This document shows positions 37,412 through 46,878 of a DNA stretch of 64,000 bases, one piece after another. The first letter of the stretch is position 1, and each line of letters begins with the position of its first letter. The translations under genes were made by a program, and so were the position numbers. Below the pieces are notes generated by a model. It was not told the origin of the DNA, made no database searches, and saw only the letters and a list, made by a program, of their open reading frames with translations. Source of the stretch: Stutzerimonas stutzeri (GTDB lineage: Bacteria > Pseudomonadota > Gammaproteobacteria > Pseudomonadales > Pseudomonadaceae); NCBI RefSeq assembly GCF_024448715.1, contig NZ_JAMOHZ010000002.1, positions 496,001 to 560,000 of the forward strand, written 5' to 3'.

Positions 37412-38002
37412 ATGTCGCAACTCTCGCAAGCCCTGATCCTGATCATCCAGACGCTCGGCAGCCTTTACCTGCTGATCGTGCTGCTGCGCTTCATCCTGCA
37501 ATTGGTCCGTGCCGACTTCTACAACCCGCTGAGTCAGTTCATCGTGCGTGCCACTCACCCATTGCTACGGCCGTTGCGCCGGGTGATTCCCAGCATCGGC
37601 GGGCTCGACCTGTCGTCATTGGTACTGGCAATCATTGTGCAGATACTGCTGATGGCGGCGATCCTGATGATCGCTTACGGCACTATCGGCAATCCGCTAC
37701 AGCTGCTGGTCTGGGCCATGATTGGTGTCACCGGCCTGTTCCTCAACATTTTCTTCTACGCGCTGATCATCAGTGTGATTCTGTCTTGGGTTGCGCCCGG
37801 CAGCCACAATCCTGGCGCCCAGTTGGTCAGCCAAATATGCGAGCCGGCGCTAGCGCCCTTTCGCCGCCTGCTGCCTAATCTTGGCGGGCTGGATATATCA
37901 CCGATCTTCGCGTTCCTCGCGATAAAGCTGTTGGATATGTTGGTAATCAACAACCTGGCCATGATGAGCCACATGCCCAACATCCTGCGCTCGCTGATTT
38001 AA
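37412..38002 (+). CDS. yggT: YggT-family membrane protein
   Basis: Integral membrane protein of 196 residues with two repeats of the YGGT domain. Each has a hydrophobic helix, an amphipathic loop of the form NPLSQFIVRATHPLLRPLRRVIPSIGGLDLS or NPGAQLVSQICEPALAPFRRLLPNLGGLDIS, and a second helix. Family members are tied to membrane homeostasis, osmotic stress and division-site proteins, but no reaction is known. It ends the yggS-proC-yggT run and is followed by a strong hairpin. Confidence 0.9.
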   Translation: MSQLSQALILIIQTLGSLYLLIVLLRFILQLVRADFYNPLSQFIVRATHPLLRPLRRVIPSIGGLDLSSLVLAIIVQILLMAAILMIAYGTIGNPLQLLVWAMIGVTGLFLNIFFYALIISVILSWVAPGSHNPGAQLVSQICEPALAPFRRLLPNLGGLDISPIFAFLAIKLLDMLVINNLAMMSHMPNILRSLI

Positions 38003-38008
38003 AAGTTG

Positions 38009-38046
38009 CTACCGCCCATTCGCCTCATGCAGCGTTTGGGCGGTAG
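38009..38046 (+). terminator. Hairpin after yggT
   Basis: Ten-base stem CTACCGCCCA / TGGGCGGTAG around an 18-base loop, 7 bases after the stop. No T-run follows, so it is a terminator candidate or an RNA-stabilising structure. Confidence 0.5.
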
Positions 38047-38122
38047 TTCACAGCAGCTTGATTGACCCACACAAGGCGACTGGGATAATCGCCCGATTAC
38101 GCCTATCAGGAACATCACGATC

Positions 38123-40084
38123 ATGGAACGACTCGACCGGCAGGTGGATGCCTATGTCGCCTGGAAACGCGACCTGATTCGTGAAATCACCCGCTACCGC
38201 AGCTGGCTAGCGCATAACCGCCTGACCTCCGACGCGGTCGATGCAAGACTGGAACGCGCGCTGAAGTTGCTGCGCACCGATCACATTACCCTGGCGTTCG
38301 TCGGCGAGTTTTCACGCGGCAAGACCGAGCTGATCAACAGCCTATTCTTTTCTAGCTACGGCCAGCGCATTCTGCCCTCGCGGGCGGGTCGCACCACCAT
38401 GTGCCCCACCGAACTATTCTTCGATCCGCGCGCGGAACGCTCTTATATTCGCCTGCTACCCATCGAATCGCGTCTGGAAGACACCAGCATCGCTCAGCTC
38501 AAACGCACTCCACATTTCTGGCGGAACATTTCGCTGGAGCCGGGCAATCCGGACAACATGGTCGAAGCCTTCACTCAGGTTGCCGCCACCAAGTCGATGC
38601 CGGCGGAGCAAGCCATTCAGCTCGGCTTTCACCCCGACTCACTGGAGAGCTCGGATATCGGCGGCGAAGTGCTGGTGCCGGCCTGGCGGCATGCCATGGT
38701 CAACTTCGATCACCCACTGTTGCGTCAGGGCCTGCGCATCCTCGATACACCCGGTCTCAACGCGCTGGGTAGCGAGCCGGAACTCACCCTTTCGATGCTG
38801 CCGAATGCCCAGGCGATAATTTTTCTACTGTCGGCCGATGCCGGCGTTAGCGCCAGCGACATGGATATTTGGCAACAACACATCCGCCAGCTCGACGATG
38901 GCAACCGGAACCGTCTGTTCGCCGTGCTGAACAAGATCGACGTGCTCTGGGATGACGTCTCAGGCGATGCATTCGTCCAGGCCGCGATTCAACAGATGCA
39001 GACCAGCACAGCACAGCAGCTTGGCATCGCTGTTGAAGACGTGCTTCCCCTGTCGGCCAAACAGGCGCTGCTGGCCAAGATCCGCGGCGACCAGGCGCTG
39101 CTGGAACGCAGCCAACTGGCAGCACTGGAGCAGCTGCTTTGTGATCGCATCCTGGCGCAGAAAGAGCGTCTTCTGGAACAACAAGTGGTGCGTCAGGTAA
39201 TCGCGCTCTTGCAGAACAGTCAGCACATCCTGAACCAGCGCCTGAACAAGGTGCGCGAGCAAAGCGAGCTGCTCGACAGCCATCGTCAGGATAGCGGCCA
39301 AATGCTGGTGGAGCTTACCGCCCGCACCCGCCACGATCACAATCAGCACCACAAGCGCCTGCTGCAGCTGAAAACCAACCAGCGCCTGCTGCAACGCCAG
39401 GGCGAACTATTACGTGGGACGGTGCGTGCCGAACGCCTGGATGAGCACCTGACACGCCTGCGTCGCAGCCTGACTGGCAGCCTGACGACACTGGGCATCA
39501 ATCTCAGCATTCTGCACTTCTTCCGCTCGGTCGAGCAGGATCTGGGCGCGCTCGAGAATGAAGCGGCACTGGCGAACAAGATAGTGTCGGCGATTTACCG
39601 GCGCCACAACGAAGAGAACCCCTTGCACGGCGTGGACTCGCCGCTGTTCCGCCTTGCGCCCTACCAGAAGGAGTTGAAGGGCTTGCAGAACAAGGCCGAT
39701 CAGTTCCGTCTGCAGCTCAAGACCTTGCTCACAGAGCAGCGCACCCTGACCCGACGTTTCTTCGCCACCTTGGTGCAGGAAGTGATCGGAATGCACCAGC
39801 GTCTGCGTCAGGAAGCCGAACAGTGGGCCGGCGAAGCCCTGATGCCACTAATGCAGCATTCGCTGGAGCACAAACAGCAGCTCGAAGCGCACATGCTGCG
39901 CCTCAAGAGCCTGGCGCAGAACAGCCAGCAAAGCAGTCAGCGCGGCCGCCTGCTGGCGCGCTACAGCCTTGAGCTGGAAGAGCAACTGGCGCAGGCCGGC
40001 GAAATGCTACGGCTGCTGCGCCGCCCGGCACCGATCCGACGCCAAGGCAAAGTCGTCAGCCTCACCAGCGCCAGCGTAGGCTGA
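38123..40084 (+). CDS. Bacterial dynamin-like GTPase
   Basis: Large dynamin-superfamily GTPase, 653 residues. G motifs: G1 FVGEFSRGKTELIN (about 59-72), G2 Thr in RTTMCPTE, G3 LDTPGLNALG, G4 NKIDVLWDD. After the GTPase domain comes a long, Gln/Leu/Arg-rich helical stalk (about 350-640) with heptad-like pattern. LTGSLTTLGINLSILHFF near residue 450 is the only moderately hydrophobic segment and could be a membrane-touching paddle. Bacterial dynamins remodel membranes or act in stress and phage responses, but no function can be assigned here. It stands alone: 120 bases from yggT, 80 from metX. Confidence 0.85.
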   Translation: MERLDRQVDAYVAWKRDLIREITRYRSWLAHNRLTSDAVDARLERALKLLRTDHITLAFVGEFSRGKTELINSLFFSSYGQRILPSRAGRTTMCPTELFFDPRAERSYIRLLPIESRLEDTSIAQLKRTPHFWRNISLEPGNPDNMVEAFTQVAATKSMPAEQAIQLGFHPDSLESSDIGGEVLVPAWRHAMVNFDHPLLRQGLRILDTPGLNALGSEPELTLSMLPNAQAIIFLLSADAGVSASDMDIWQQHIRQLDDGNRNRLFAVLNKIDVLWDDVSGDAFVQAAIQQMQTSTAQQLGIAVEDVLPLSAKQALLAKIRGDQALLERSQLAALEQLLCDRILAQKERLLEQQVVRQVIALLQNSQHILNQRLNKVREQSELLDSHRQDSGQMLVELTARTRHDHNQHHKRLLQLKTNQRLLQRQGELLRGTVRAERLDEHLTRLRRSLTGSLTTLGINLSILHFFRSVEQDLGALENEAALANKIVSAIYRRHNEENPLHGVDSPLFRLAPYQKELKGLQNKADQFRLQLKTLLTEQRTLTRRFFATLVQEVIGMHQRLRQEAEQWAGEALMPLMQHSLEHKQQLEAHMLRLKSLAQNSQQSSQRGRLLARYSLELEEQLAQAGEMLRLLRRPAPIRRQGKVVSLTSASVG

Positions 40085-40164
40085 CTGGCTTGCGATTTAA
40101 GGATGAATTGGCGCGCGCTAACCTTTAGACTTTGCCGCCTTCTTCCAGCACGAGCTCAGGGTCG

Positions 40165-41304
40165 ATGCCCACTGCTATTCCAGCCGATTCCGTTGGTCTG
40201 GTGAGTCCGAAGGTCGCGCATTTCGCCGAGCCGCTGGCACTCGCCTGCGGCCGCACGCTCAACGACTACCAGTTGATCTATGAAACCTACGGTGAACTGA
40301 ACGCCGCGCGCAGCAACGCCGTGCTGATCTGCCATGCCCTGTCCGGCCATCACCATGCCGCCGGTTTCCATGACCTGGACGAGCGTAAACCCGGCTGGTG
40401 GGACAGCTGCATCGGGCCGGGCAAAGCGATCGACACCAACCGCTTCTTCGTTGTTAGCCTGAACAACCTCGGCGGCTGCAACGGCTCGACCGGCCCCAGC
40501 AGTATCAATCCAGCGACAGACAAGCCTTACGGCGCGGACTTCCCGGTGGTCACGGTGGAAGACTGGGTCAACAGCCAGGCGCGACTAGCCGATGTGCTAG
40601 GAATCGAGCAATGGGCGGCGGTGGTCGGCGGCAGCCTGGGCGGCATGCAGGCGATGCAATGGACCATGAGCCACCCTGAGCGCGTCCGCCACTGCGTGGC
40701 CATCGCCTCGGCGCCCAAATTGTCGGCGCAGAACATTGCCTTCAACGAAGTGGCACGTCAGGCGATCTTGTCCGACCCGGAGTTTCATGGCGGTCACTTT
40801 CAGGAGCAGAACGTGATTCCCAAGCGTGGGCTGATGCTGGCACGGATGGTCGGGCACATCACCTATCTTTCCGATGACGCCATGGGTACCAAGTTCGGCC
40901 GAGGCCTGAAGAGCGAGAAGCTCAATTACGACTTCAACAGTGTCGAATTCCAGGTTGAGAGCTATCTGCGTTATCAGGGCGAAGAATTTTCAAGTCGCTT
41001 CGATGCGAATACTTATCTGCTGATGACCAAGGCACTGGATTATTTCGACCCGGCCGCGGCCTATGACGACGATCTGGCCAGAGCCTTGTCGACTGCCAAG
41101 GCGGATTTCTGCGTGATCTCTTTCACCACTGATTGGCGTTTCTCGCCGGAGCGCTCGCGTGAGATCGTCGACGCGCTGATGGCGGCACGCAAGAACGTCT
41201 GCTATCTGGAAGTCGACGCGCCCCAGGGCCACGATGCGTTCCTGATCCCGATCCCCCGCTATCTACAAGCCTTTCGCGGTTACATGAACCGCATCGCCGT
41301 ATAA
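40165..41304 (+). CDS. metX: Homoserine O-succinyl/acetyltransferase MetX
   Basis: Alpha/beta-hydrolase-fold acyltransferase that activates homoserine for methionine synthesis; in Pseudomonas it acts as a succinyltransferase, from family knowledge. The 379-residue product has the nucleophile motif [38 protein letters not shown] (Asp) and [10 protein letters not shown] (His) for the triad. The start [15 protein letters not shown] at 40165 replaces an upstream TTG at 40132 because the conserved N-terminus begins there. metW follows after 9 bases. Confidence 0.94.
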   Translation: MPTAIPADSVGLVSPKVAHFAEPLALACGRTLNDYQLIYETYGELNAARSNAVLICHALSGHHHAAGFHDLDERKPGWWDSCIGPGKAIDTNRFFVVSLNNLGGCNGSTGPSSINPATDKPYGADFPVVTVEDWVNSQARLADVLGIEQWAAVVGGSLGGMQAMQWTMSHPERVRHCVAIASAPKLSAQNIAFNEVARQAILSDPEFHGGHFQEQNVIPKRGLMLARMVGHITYLSDDAMGTKFGRGLKSEKLNYDFNSVEFQVESYLRYQGEEFSSRFDANTYLLMTKALDYFDPAAAYDDDLARALSTAKADFCVISFTTDWRFSPERSREIVDALMAARKNVCYLEVDAPQGHDAFLIPIPRYLQAFRGYMNRIAV

Positions 41305-41313
41305 GGAACCCAC

Positions 41314-41913
41314 ATGCGCGCCGATCTGGAAATCATCCAAGACTGGATACCGGCGGGTAGCCGTGTGCTCGACCTCGGTTGCGGCAACGGCGATTTGCTG
41401 GCCTGGCTGCGAGACAACAAGCAGGTCAGTGGCTACGGCCTGGAAATCGATCCTGACAACATCGCGGCCTGTATCGAAAAGGGCGTCAACGTCATCGAGC
41501 AGGACCTCGACAAGGGCCTGGGCAACTTCGCCAGCGACAGCTTCGACATGGTGGTCATGACCCAGGCCCTGCAGGCGGTTCATTACCCCGATGAGTTGCT
41601 CAAGGAAATGCTCCGAGTCGGCCGCGAATGCATTATTACTTTTCCTAACTTCGGTCACTGGCGTTGCCGCTGGTACCTGGCCAGCAAGGGCCGCATGCCG
41701 GTGTCAGAGTTTCTCCCCTACACGTGGTACAACACGCCAAATATTCACTTCTGTACCTTCGAGGATTTCGAAAGGCTGTGCCGGGAGCGCGGTGCCCGCG
41801 TACTCGAACGCCTCGCCGTTGACCGGCATCACAAGCATGGTTTGGCGAGCCGCATATGGCCCAACCTGATTGGGGAAATCGGCATCTATCGCGTCACCGG
41901 GCCCGCCCGCTGA
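41314..41913 (+). CDS. metW: Methionine biosynthesis protein MetW
   Basis: Methyltransferase-fold protein of the MetW family that accompanies and activates MetX in many proteobacteria. The 199-residue product has SAM-site motif [16 protein letters not shown], then [28 protein letters not shown] and [23 protein letters not shown] is the ribosome site. Close spacing to metX supports co-expression. Confidence 0.93.
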   Translation: MRADLEIIQDWIPAGSRVLDLGCGNGDLLAWLRDNKQVSGYGLEIDPDNIAACIEKGVNVIEQDLDKGLGNFASDSFDMVVMTQALQAVHYPDELLKEMLRVGRECIITFPNFGHWRCRWYLASKGRMPVSEFLPYTWYNTPNIHFCTFEDFERLCRERGARVLERLAVDRHHKHGLASRIWPNLIGEIGIYRVTGPAR

Positions 41914-41937
41914 CCTGCTTCATATGGAGGACTATTC

Positions 41938-42360
41938 TTGAAACGCAGCCTGATCTACCTGCTCACCCTACTGTTCGCCTTGCCTGCGCTGGCCGAACGC
42001 AAACACAGCGTCGGTCAACACGACGTGCATTACATCGCCTTCAATTCGAGCTTCTTGCAGCCCGACATCGCCGCTGCCGCCGGACTGGTGCGCAGCAAGG
42101 CCCAGGGCGTGGTCAACGTCTCGGTGCTCAAGGCTGGCAAGCCAGTGGCTGCGCAGGTCAGCGGCACGGTGAAGAACCTGCTGGGCCAGGATTACCCACT
42201 GACCTTCAAGCAGCTCAAGGAAGGCGACGAAGCCATCTACTACCTCGCTCAGTTCCCGTTCGAATCGCGCGAGACGCTGCGCTTCAACCTGAACGTTCAG
42301 CCGACGGGCGCCGCCCCGATCAACTTCGACTTCACCCAAGAATTCTTCCCGGACGAATGA
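41938..42360 (+). CDS. Secreted DUF4426 protein, TTG start
   Basis: Exported protein of 140 residues with signal peptide [19 protein letters not shown] and a DUF4426-like body ([34 protein letters not shown], ending FTQEFFPDE). The start must be TTG: GGAGG sits 7 bases before it, and no ATG or GTG in frame gives a signal peptide. The family is commonly found between metW and rdgB in pseudomonads; function unknown. Its stop overlaps the rdgB ATG. Confidence 0.83.
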   Translation: MKRSLIYLLTLLFALPALAERKHSVGQHDVHYIAFNSSFLQPDIAAAAGLVRSKAQGVVNVSVLKAGKPVAAQVSGTVKNLLGQDYPLTFKQLKEGDEAIYYLAQFPFESRETLRFNLNVQPTGAAPINFDFTQEFFPDE

Positions 42361-42953
42361 TGCCTTTTAAAGAACTGGTGCTGGCCAGTCATAACGCCGG
42401 CAAGCTCAAGGAACTACAGGCCATGCTGGGCGACGCGGTGCACGTGCGCTCGATTGGCGAATTCAGTGATGTAGAGCCGGAAGAAACCGGTCTGTCCTTC
42501 GTCGAGAACGCCATTCTCAAGGCGCGAAACGCGACGCGAATATCCGGATTGCCGGCGCTCGCCGACGATTCGGGACTAGCCGTGGACCACCTCGGCGGCG
42601 CGCCGGGCATTTACTCGGCGCGCTACGCAAACGGCCAGGGCGATGCGGCGAACAACGCCAAGCTGCTGGATGCACTGAAAAACGTGCCGGATGCAGAGCG
42701 TGGCGCTCAGTTCGTCTGTGCACTCGCGCTGCTCCGACATGCCGACGACCCGTTGCCGATCATCTGCGAAGGCCTGTGGCATGGCCGTATTCTCCATGCG
42801 GCCCAGGGTGAACATGGCTTCGGCTACGACCCGCTGTTCTGGGTACCGGAGCGCGACTGCTCCAGCGCCGAGATGGTTCCGTCGGACAAAAACCAGCTCA
42901 GCCACCGCGCCCGGGCCATGAGGTTGCTGAAAGCGCGGTTGGGGATCGCTTGA
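42357..42953 (+). CDS. rdgB: XTP/dITP diphosphatase (Ham1/RdgB)
   Basis: House-cleaning nucleotidase that hydrolyses dITP, dXTP and ITP to monophosphates, keeping deaminated purines out of DNA. The 198-residue product starts [20 protein letters not shown] and has [53 protein letters not shown] and [12 protein letters not shown]. Two consecutive ATGs are possible starts (42357 or 42360). It overlaps the DUF4426 gene and hemW by 4 bases each. Confidence 0.95.
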   Translation: MMPFKELVLASHNAGKLKELQAMLGDAVHVRSIGEFSDVEPEETGLSFVENAILKARNATRISGLPALADDSGLAVDHLGGAPGIYSARYANGQGDAANNAKLLDALKNVPDAERGAQFVCALALLRHADDPLPIICEGLWHGRILHAAQGEHGFGYDPLFWVPERDCSSAEMVPSDKNQLSHRARAMRLLKARLGIA

Positions 42954-44179
42954 AAACCGCTAAAGACCCAAGGCTGAATGCTGGACGAAAAAGCGACACC
43001 CTCGTTCAGCCTCTAGCGTCCAGCGAAGACCAGGCACAAGCGATCGAGCTGCCGCCTCTAGCGGCCTACATCCATATCCCCTGGTGCGTGCGCAAGTGCC
43101 CGTACTGCGACTTCAACTCACACGCCGCTGGCCCGGAGCTGCCTGAAGACGCCTATATCGCTGCGCTGCTCGCCGATCTTGAATGCGAACTGGATCAGGT
43201 GCAGGGCCGCAGGCTTACCTCGATCTTCTTCGGCGGCGGCACCCCGAGCCTGTTTTCCGCCGAGGTACTGGGCCGGATTCTCGATGGGCTGGAGCAGCGG
43301 GTAGGATTTGCCGACGGAATCGAGATTACCCTGGAGGCCAACCCAGGCACCTTCGAACAGACGAAATTCCGCGACTACCGCAGCCTCGGAATCAATCGTC
43401 TGTCGATTGGCGTCCAAAGCTTTCAAGCCGCCAAGCTAAAAGCGCTGGGCCGCATCCACGACGGCGACGAAGCCATTCGTGCCGCGGATATGGCGCGCGC
43501 AGCCGGCTTCGATAATTTCAACCTCGACCTGATGCACGGGCTGCCTGAGCAGAGCCTGGACGATGCGCTGAGCGATTTGCGCATTGCCATTGCACAGCAA
43601 CCGACGCACCTGTCCTGGTACCAGCTCACCGTCGAGCCGAACACCGAGTTCTGGAGCAAACCACCCAAGCTGCCAGAAGACGAAACGCTATGGGATATTC
43701 AGGAAGCCGGCCAGGCATTACTGGCGGGGCACGGCTACGGTCAGTATGAGACGTCCGCCTACGCACAACCCGGACGCCAGGCGCGGCACAACCTGAACTA
43801 CTGGACCTTCGGCGATTTCCTCGGCCTCGGCGCTGGGGCGCACGGCAAGTCGACCCGGCCCGACGGGCAGATTCGGCGCAACTGGAAGACTCGCCTGCCC
43901 CGGGATTATCTCGATCCGGCAAAGCGCTTTCGTGCTGGCGACAAACGCCTCCAGCAGAACGAATTACCGTTCGAATTCCTGATGAATGTGCTGCGCCTCA
44001 CTGACGGTGTCCCTACGCTGTTGTTCACTCAGCGCACCGGTCTGCCGCTGGATTTGCTAGCCGAAGCCCGGCGCAAAGCCGAAGCCCGAGGCCTGTTGGC
44101 AAGCGATCCGGAACGACTGGTCGCCACAGCCAAAGGCCAGTTGTTTCTGAACGACCTGCTGCAACTTTTCCTGCCCTAA
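42950..44179 (+). CDS. hemW: Haem chaperone HemW, radical SAM, TTG start with repeat-derived N-terminus
   Basis: Radical SAM-family haem chaperone (formerly called oxygen-independent coproporphyrinogen oxidase-like). Motif [16 protein letters not shown] supplies Cx3Cx2C plus the downstream Phe; [22 protein letters not shown] and [13 protein letters not shown] follow, with the HemN C-terminal domain. True coproporphyrinogen oxidases carry a longer N-terminus and an extra Cys (family knowledge), so HemW is favoured. The only in-frame start I find is TTG at 42950, overlapping the rdgB stop. It adds about 34 residues before the conserved [11 protein letters not shown], and part of this is encoded by an inverted-repeat segment (42971-43024). 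Confidence 0.9.
   Translation: MKTAKDPRLNAGRKSDTLVQPLASSEDQAQAIELPPLAAYIHIPWCVRKCPYCDFNSHAAGPELPEDAYIAALLADLECELDQVQGRRLTSIFFGGGTPSLFSAEVLGRILDGLEQRVGFADGIEITLEANPGTFEQTKFRDYRSLGINRLSIGVQSFQAAKLKALGRIHDGDEAIRAADMARAAGFDNFNLDLMHGLPEQSLDDALSDLRIAIAQQPTHLSWYQLTVEPNTEFWSKPPKLPEDETLWDIQEAGQALLAGHGYGQYETSAYAQPGRQARHNLNYWTFGDFLGLGAGAHGKSTRPDGQIRRNWKTRLPRDYLDPAKRFRAGDKRLQQNELPFEFLMNVLRLTDGVPTLLFTQRTGLPLDLLAEARRKAEARGLLASDPERLVATAKGQLFLNDLLQLFLP
42971..43024. repeat. Interleaved inverted repeat in the 5' end of hemW
   Basis: AGGCTGAA (42971-42978) is complementary to TTCAGCCT (43005-43012), and GCTGGACG (42980-42987) to CGTCCAGC (43017-43024). The arms interleave (1-2-1'-2'), so only one pair can form at a time as a simple hairpin, or both as a pseudoknot. 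It lies within the unconserved N-terminal codons. Confidence 0.7.
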
Positions 44180-44188
44180 GGACCCTGC

Positions 44189-44512
44189 ATGGATCTTGTA
44201 CTCGACCTCATCGCCACCCTGTCGCGCTGGAGCCGTCACCACCTGTTCGACATTTCCCTGGCAATCATGGCCACGCTCTTCGTGCTATTCGGCCCGGCGC
44301 TGAACGCCTGGGTACAGAAGAACATTGGCGGACTGAACTTCGTTCTGCGCACGCTGGCCTTCGTGGTGTTCTGCGCACTGGTCTACGGCCTCGGGATCAT
44401 CTATCTCAGCCCTTGGCTAGCCAAAGGCCTGGCTCAGTTCAACAACTACACCCTTGCACCGGTGCTGCTGTTGGTGCTGTTTATCATTGGCGTGGTCGCC
44501 GACCGCAACTGA
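44189..44512 (+). CDS. DUF3392 membrane protein
   Basis: Small membrane protein, 107 residues, with three predicted helices (about 20-40, 53-75 and 88-105) and the family-like segment LFGPALNAWVQKNIGGLNFVLRTLAFV. It follows hemW by 9 bases and closes the met-rdgB-hemW run, ahead of a strong terminator. Function unknown. Confidence 0.8.
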   Translation: MDLVLDLIATLSRWSRHHLFDISLAIMATLFVLFGPALNAWVQKNIGGLNFVLRTLAFVVFCALVYGLGIIYLSPWLAKGLAQFNNYTLAPVLLLVLFIIGVVADRN

Positions 44513-44530
44513 CCGCACCCCTGACATAAA

Positions 44531-44570
44531 AAAACCGCCTGAACAGTCTGTGAACAGGCGGTTTTCTTTT
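44531..44570. terminator. Rho-independent terminator, bidirectional
   Basis: A-run, stem ACCGCCTG / CAGGCGGT, loop of about 13 bases, then TTTTCTTTT. It lies between converging DUF3392 and DUF1329 genes and should serve both. Confidence 0.85.
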
Positions 44571-44586
44571 GGCATGCACCAATCGC

Positions 44587-45924
44587 TTAGTTGGCGCCCC
44601 GACGTAGCGCTGCCGGCGAGAAGTCTCGTGGCCCCATTTTGGCGTTGAAGTCGTACATCGGCTCGTTGTTGTCGAGTCCGTCGACGAAATAGTTGTCATC
44701 CTTCAGGTGGTACAGCGTCTCTAGCGTGCTGCCAAACATTGGCACCTCGTAATAGCTGATCGGATGGCTTTCCTGCAGGCCGATCAGCTCGTTGTTCTCG
44801 TCGTACAGATCGACCGCCAGAATCTGCCAGCTGTCTTCGTCAATGTAGAACCGGCGCATGTCGTAAGGATGGCTGAAGCCCTTGCGCAGCGTAGCCTCGA
44901 CGATCCAGACGCGATGCTGTTCATAGCGCAGCAGTTCGGGGTTCAGCGTGCGTGGGCCGACGATCGATTCGTAAGGGATGCCCTGCTGATGAACCGCGTA
45001 GCTGTTGTAGGGCACCAGCATTTCGCGCTTGCCGACCAGCTTCCATTCATAGCGATCCGGGGCGCCATTGAAGGAGTCGACCACGTCAGCCGTGGCCAGC
45101 CCGCTGGTGTCCGGCTGCAGCGAGTCGTAGGCCAGCGAAGGCAAACGCCTCACACGTCGGTCGCTCGGGCTGTAGCGCCAAGCCTTGCGGATCGCCAGCA
45201 CCTGATCCATGGGGTCCTGCACGACCAGCGAGGTGCCGGAGAGCTTCGCCGGTGCGGTGACCCGGTACTTGTAATAAAGAAGGGTGTTGTCCAGCTGCGC
45301 TTTGTCCATTCCCTCACGGTTGTAGACGTAATAGATATGCCGGTCCCGCTTGATCAGGTTGGCCCTGCCGTTGATCACCACGGCCTGGTTGTTGATCATG
45401 TGGGTCTGCTCACCCTTGTAATGAAGGATGTGGTTCCAGATCACTTCCATGCCGTCTTGCGGTAGCGGAAACGGAATGCCGGCGACAGCGCCCTTGATTC
45501 CGTTGCCGTTGGCAATCAGTTCGGCAGACACGGCGTTGGTGCGCGTCTCGTCATAGATGCGCTGTGGGGCCGCGGCGCTGCGGCGTGACGGAAATACGCG
45601 TAGATGAAAGTCCGAATGCCGCTCGATCAGCGCCCGCAGGCCTTCGGGCAGGAGCGCGGCGTATTGCGCGACATTGCTGCTGTCGACCCGATAAAGCACC
45701 GGATCGGCCGCGTACGGGTCCGGATGATGCATTCCGACCGAGTAGCTGGCCGGCGGCTGTACCCCACCAGTCCAGGCCGGGATGCTACCGCTGGCGTTGG
45801 CCGACCGCTCGGCCCCCAGCGGGGTCAGGTCCTGCCCCAGGCGCGCAGCCTGGGTTTCATCCACCTTGGCCTGTGCCTGACTGGCGCAGGCCGCCAGTAG
45901 CAGAATTCCAAACTTTCTAAACAT
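44587..45924 (-). CDS. DUF1329 family secreted protein
   Basis: Exported protein of 445 residues: signal MFRKFGILLLAACASQAQA, then a DUF1329 body with LGQDLTPLGAERSANASGSIPAWTGG near the start and repeated Tyr/Trp-rich strands (WNHILHYKGEQ, YKYRVTAPAKLSGT, YEWKLVGKREMLVPYNSY, WIVEATLRKG). The fold is related to outer-membrane lipoprotein-sorting LolB/LolA-like proteins, and these proteins often accompany BNR-repeat or RND-type exporters; none is adjacent here. A possible lipobox LLAAC ends at Cys13, so lipidation is an alternative. Start chosen at 45924 (GGAGCAAAA upstream). Confidence 0.82.
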   Translation of the reverse strand: MFRKFGILLLAACASQAQAKVDETQAARLGQDLTPLGAERSANASGSIPAWTGGVQPPASYSVGMHHPDPYAADPVLYRVDSSNVAQYAALLPEGLRALIERHSDFHLRVFPSRRSAAAPQRIYDETRTNAVSAELIANGNGIKGAVAGIPFPLPQDGMEVIWNHILHYKGEQTHMINNQAVVINGRANLIKRDRHIYYVYNREGMDKAQLDNTLLYYKYRVTAPAKLSGTSLVVQDPMDQVLAIRKAWRYSPSDRRVRRLPSLAYDSLQPDTSGLATADVVDSFNGAPDRYEWKLVGKREMLVPYNSYAVHQQGIPYESIVGPRTLNPELLRYEQHRVWIVEATLRKGFSHPYDMRRFYIDEDSWQILAVDLYDENNELIGLQESHPISYYEVPMFGSTLETLYHLKDDNYFVDGLDNNEPMYDFNAKMGPRDFSPAALRRGAN

Positions 45925-46099
45925 TTTTGCTCCTTTGCAGCGCAACGGGCACGCCGCACGTAACGACCGCTGCCAGCAGGCAGGGCTCTCTTGAGGCGTT
46001 GGGGAGGTTGTGCCGTCCTGGCATTCGTTGTTTTCAGATCTTCCTTGGGCCGCGTGAAACGGCTCTAGCGGGCGCAGCTATGGCACCCACGCTTGCTAG

Positions 46100-46810
46100 T
46101 CAGTCGATGCGTTCGAACTTCAGATCCCAGACCCCGTGGCCCAGGCGCTCACCGCGGCGCTCGAACTTGGTCGTCGGGCGCTCCTGCGGACGTTCAATGT
46201 ACTGCCCGCTTGCAGCCTGGTTGCGATAACCAGGCGCGACGCTCATGACGTCGAGCATGTACTCGGCATAGGGCTCCCAATCGGTCGCCATATGCAGCAC
46301 ACCACCAATTTTCAGTTTCTGTCGCACCAGTTCGGCGAATGCCGGCTGGACGATGCGCCGCTTGTGGTGGCGACTTTTGTGCCAGGGGTCGGGGAAAAAC
46401 AGCAAGACCCGGTCCAGGCTGGCGTCGGGGACGCATTCACGCAGCACTTCAAGCGCATCGCAACTGTAGACCCGCACGTTATCGAGATTTTGTGACAGAA
46501 GTCCGCTCAGCAGCGCACCCACTCCTGGCGAATGCACTTCCACGCCGATGAAATCCTGCTCAGGCGCTGCCGCGGCCATTTCCAATGTGGAATGACCCAT
46601 ACCGAAGCCGATTTCGAATGTCCGCGGCGCCTGCCGGCCAAACACCTGGTCGAAGTCGCGCAGGCCATCACTCAATTCGAGGCCGAACCGCGGCCAGCCT
46701 TGATCCAGGCCGCGCTGCTGACCTTCGGTCATGCGTCCTACACGCATCACGAAACTTTTGATGGTGCGCATGCGCCGTTGGCCATCGGCCGGGATGGAAG
46801 TGTCACTCAT
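46100..46810 (-). CDS. trmB: tRNA (guanine-N7-)-methyltransferase
   Basis: Makes m7G46 in tRNA variable loops with S-adenosylmethionine. The 236-residue product has the cofactor motif [28 protein letters not shown], the substrate-site [17 protein letters not shown] and the C-terminal [11 protein letters not shown] and [17 protein letters not shown]. It lies downstream of thiS and thiG on the same strand with a 68-base gap, the order I recall in P. aeruginosa. Confidence 0.95.
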   Translation of the reverse strand: MSDTSIPADGQRRMRTIKSFVMRVGRMTEGQQRGLDQGWPRFGLELSDGLRDFDQVFGRQAPRTFEIGFGMGHSTLEMAAAAPEQDFIGVEVHSPGVGALLSGLLSQNLDNVRVYSCDALEVLRECVPDASLDRVLLFFPDPWHKSRHHKRRIVQPAFAELVRQKLKIGGVLHMATDWEPYAEYMLDVMSVAPGYRNQAASGQYIERPQERPTTKFERRGERLGHGVWDLKFERID

Positions 46811-46878
46811 GAACGAACCTGCAAAATAACAATGACCAGCCGCGCGATTGGATGAGCGCGCGGCTAGGAAGGGAGAAA

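Noticed and set aside
41856-42356. Long upstream extension of the rdgB frame
   Set aside because: It runs through metW and the DUF4426 gene in another frame and is unlike RdgB; the start at MMPFKELV fits the family.
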